A DNA stretch of 5,964 nt from Clostridiales bacterium UBA1389. GTDB lineage: Bacteria > Bacillota > Clostridia > Oscillospirales > CAG-382. Below are positions 5,624-5,964 of this stretch, one piece after another. Every line of letters begins with the position of its first letter. Position 1 is the first letter of the stretch. The notes under the pieces were generated by a model. That model did no database searches and was not told the origin of the DNA. It saw only the letters and a program-made list of their open reading frames with translations. The translations under genes and the position numbers were made by a program. The stretch lies in assembly GCA_002305335.1 (NCBI GenBank), contig DBQR01000051.1, positions 1-5,964 of the forward strand, read 5' to 3'.

Positions 5624-5964
5624 TTATTTTCTCTTAATAACTATGACGCCGGCCAAAGCGATAAGGGAGACGATTGCCAAAGCAACCATGCCGGTATCTC
5701 CGGTTTCCGCGGAGGAGGAATTGGAGGATTCGGCTGCCTCTGAAGTCGGTTCGACTTCGGAAGTCGGTTCGGCTTCGGAGGTTTCTTCTGACTCGGAGGG
5801 GTCTTCGGGCGTATAAGTATAGGCTTCGATTTCGGAAGTCCATACATGGCTGGAACCGGTGTATTCAACCTTTAAATATCTGCCGGAAACCGCTTCGTCA
5901 AGGTTAAGAGTGTATAAATACTTGCTGAAAGTACCGAAAGTACCGCTTTCGGCTTCACTGTTCG
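5624..5964 (-). CDS. C-terminal end of a cell-surface protein with discoidin-like domain, stalk and membrane anchor (partial)
   Basis: Only the last 112 residues are in the window; the start lies beyond the right edge. Fragment residues 1-48 include GRYLKVEYTGSSHVWTSEIE, which resembles the final strands of a discoidin or F5/8 type C-like carbohydrate-binding domain. Residues 50-84 are a low-complexity stalk rich in Ser, Glu, Pro and Thr, built partly from an 18-bp tandem repeat. The tail has AETGDTG (85-91), a hydrophobic helix (92-109) and a basic KRK end, the layout of a sortase-processed or membrane-retained surface protein, though the usual LP or NP before the x-TG is absent. This suggests an extracellular protein, perhaps a glycan-binding or glycan-degrading one held off the wall by the stalk. 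The catalytic part, if any, is outside the window. A terminator follows 14 nt after the stop. Confidence 0.8.
   Translation of the reverse strand, partial: NSEAESGTFGTFSKYLYTLNLDEAVSGRYLKVEYTGSSHVWTSEIEAYTYTPEDPSESEETSEAEPTSEVEPTSEAAESSNSSSAETGDTGMVALAIVSLIALAGVIVIKRK
5744..5779 (-). repeat. Two tandem 18-bp units in the surface-protein stalk
   Basis: Two adjacent 18-bp units differ at one base and encode SEAEPT and SEVEPT on the minus strand. A third, decayed unit (SEAAES) follows in the protein. Such repeats can expand or shrink by slippage without breaking the frame. Confidence 0.75.

Noticed and set aside
5634..5907. Arginine- and proline-rich open frames across the surface-protein tail
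   Set aside because: They are alternative frames of the repetitive stalk DNA; the real frame gives a stalk, membrane helix and KRK end followed by a terminator.

Overview
The window looks like chromosomal DNA from a Gram-positive, low-to-moderate-GC member of the Clostridia. It could be a gut Oscillospirales/Ruminococcaceae-type organism, but that is inference. The signs are strong purine-rich Shine-Dalgarno sites, near-consensus sigma-A type promoters with 17-bp spacers, a lipobox lipoprotein, a Gram-positive style C-terminal anchor, and a short AbrB-type regulator with a C-terminal Cys4 knuckle. I see no rRNA, tRNA, CRISPR array, insertion sequence or phage gene.

Left half (30-3506), minus strand: a tight three-gene operon read right to left. 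It runs from an M55 (DppA-like) D-aminopeptidase (3431-2622), through an unrecognised zinc-ribbon protein with a single C-terminal membrane helix (2604-1600), to an extracellular solute-binding lipoprotein (1583-30). The gaps are 17 and 16 nt. The operon has a good promoter (-35 TTGAAA, 17 bp, extended -10 TGTTATAAT). The pairing of a D-aminopeptidase with a binding lipoprotein recalls the B. subtilis dpp locus, but the lipoprotein resembles the sugar-type family 1 rather than DppE, and no permease gene is in the window.

Middle (3507-4750), plus strand: a divergent promoter drives a HAD-IIA (NagD-like) phosphatase (3593-4375). After it comes a separate AbrB-like regulator (4455-4697) with a full-consensus promoter (TTGACA-17-TATAAT plus extended -10). 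A long, nearly perfect hairpin at 4704-4744, with an A-tract on one side and a T-tract on the other, serves as a bidirectional terminator between the regulator and the convergent membrane-protein gene.

Right part (4753-5964), minus strand: a six-helix membrane protein of unknown function (5550-4753), a strong hairpin terminator (5578-5609), and the C-terminal 112 residues of a large surface protein. That fragment has the end of a discoidin/F5-8C-like fold, a Ser/Glu/Pro/Thr stalk and a sortase-like hydrophobic tail, and it runs off the right edge.

No obviously new system is proven here. The best candidates for something undescribed are the tail-anchored zinc-ribbon protein inside the peptidase/lipoprotein operon, and the uncertain starts of that gene and of the membrane-protein gene.
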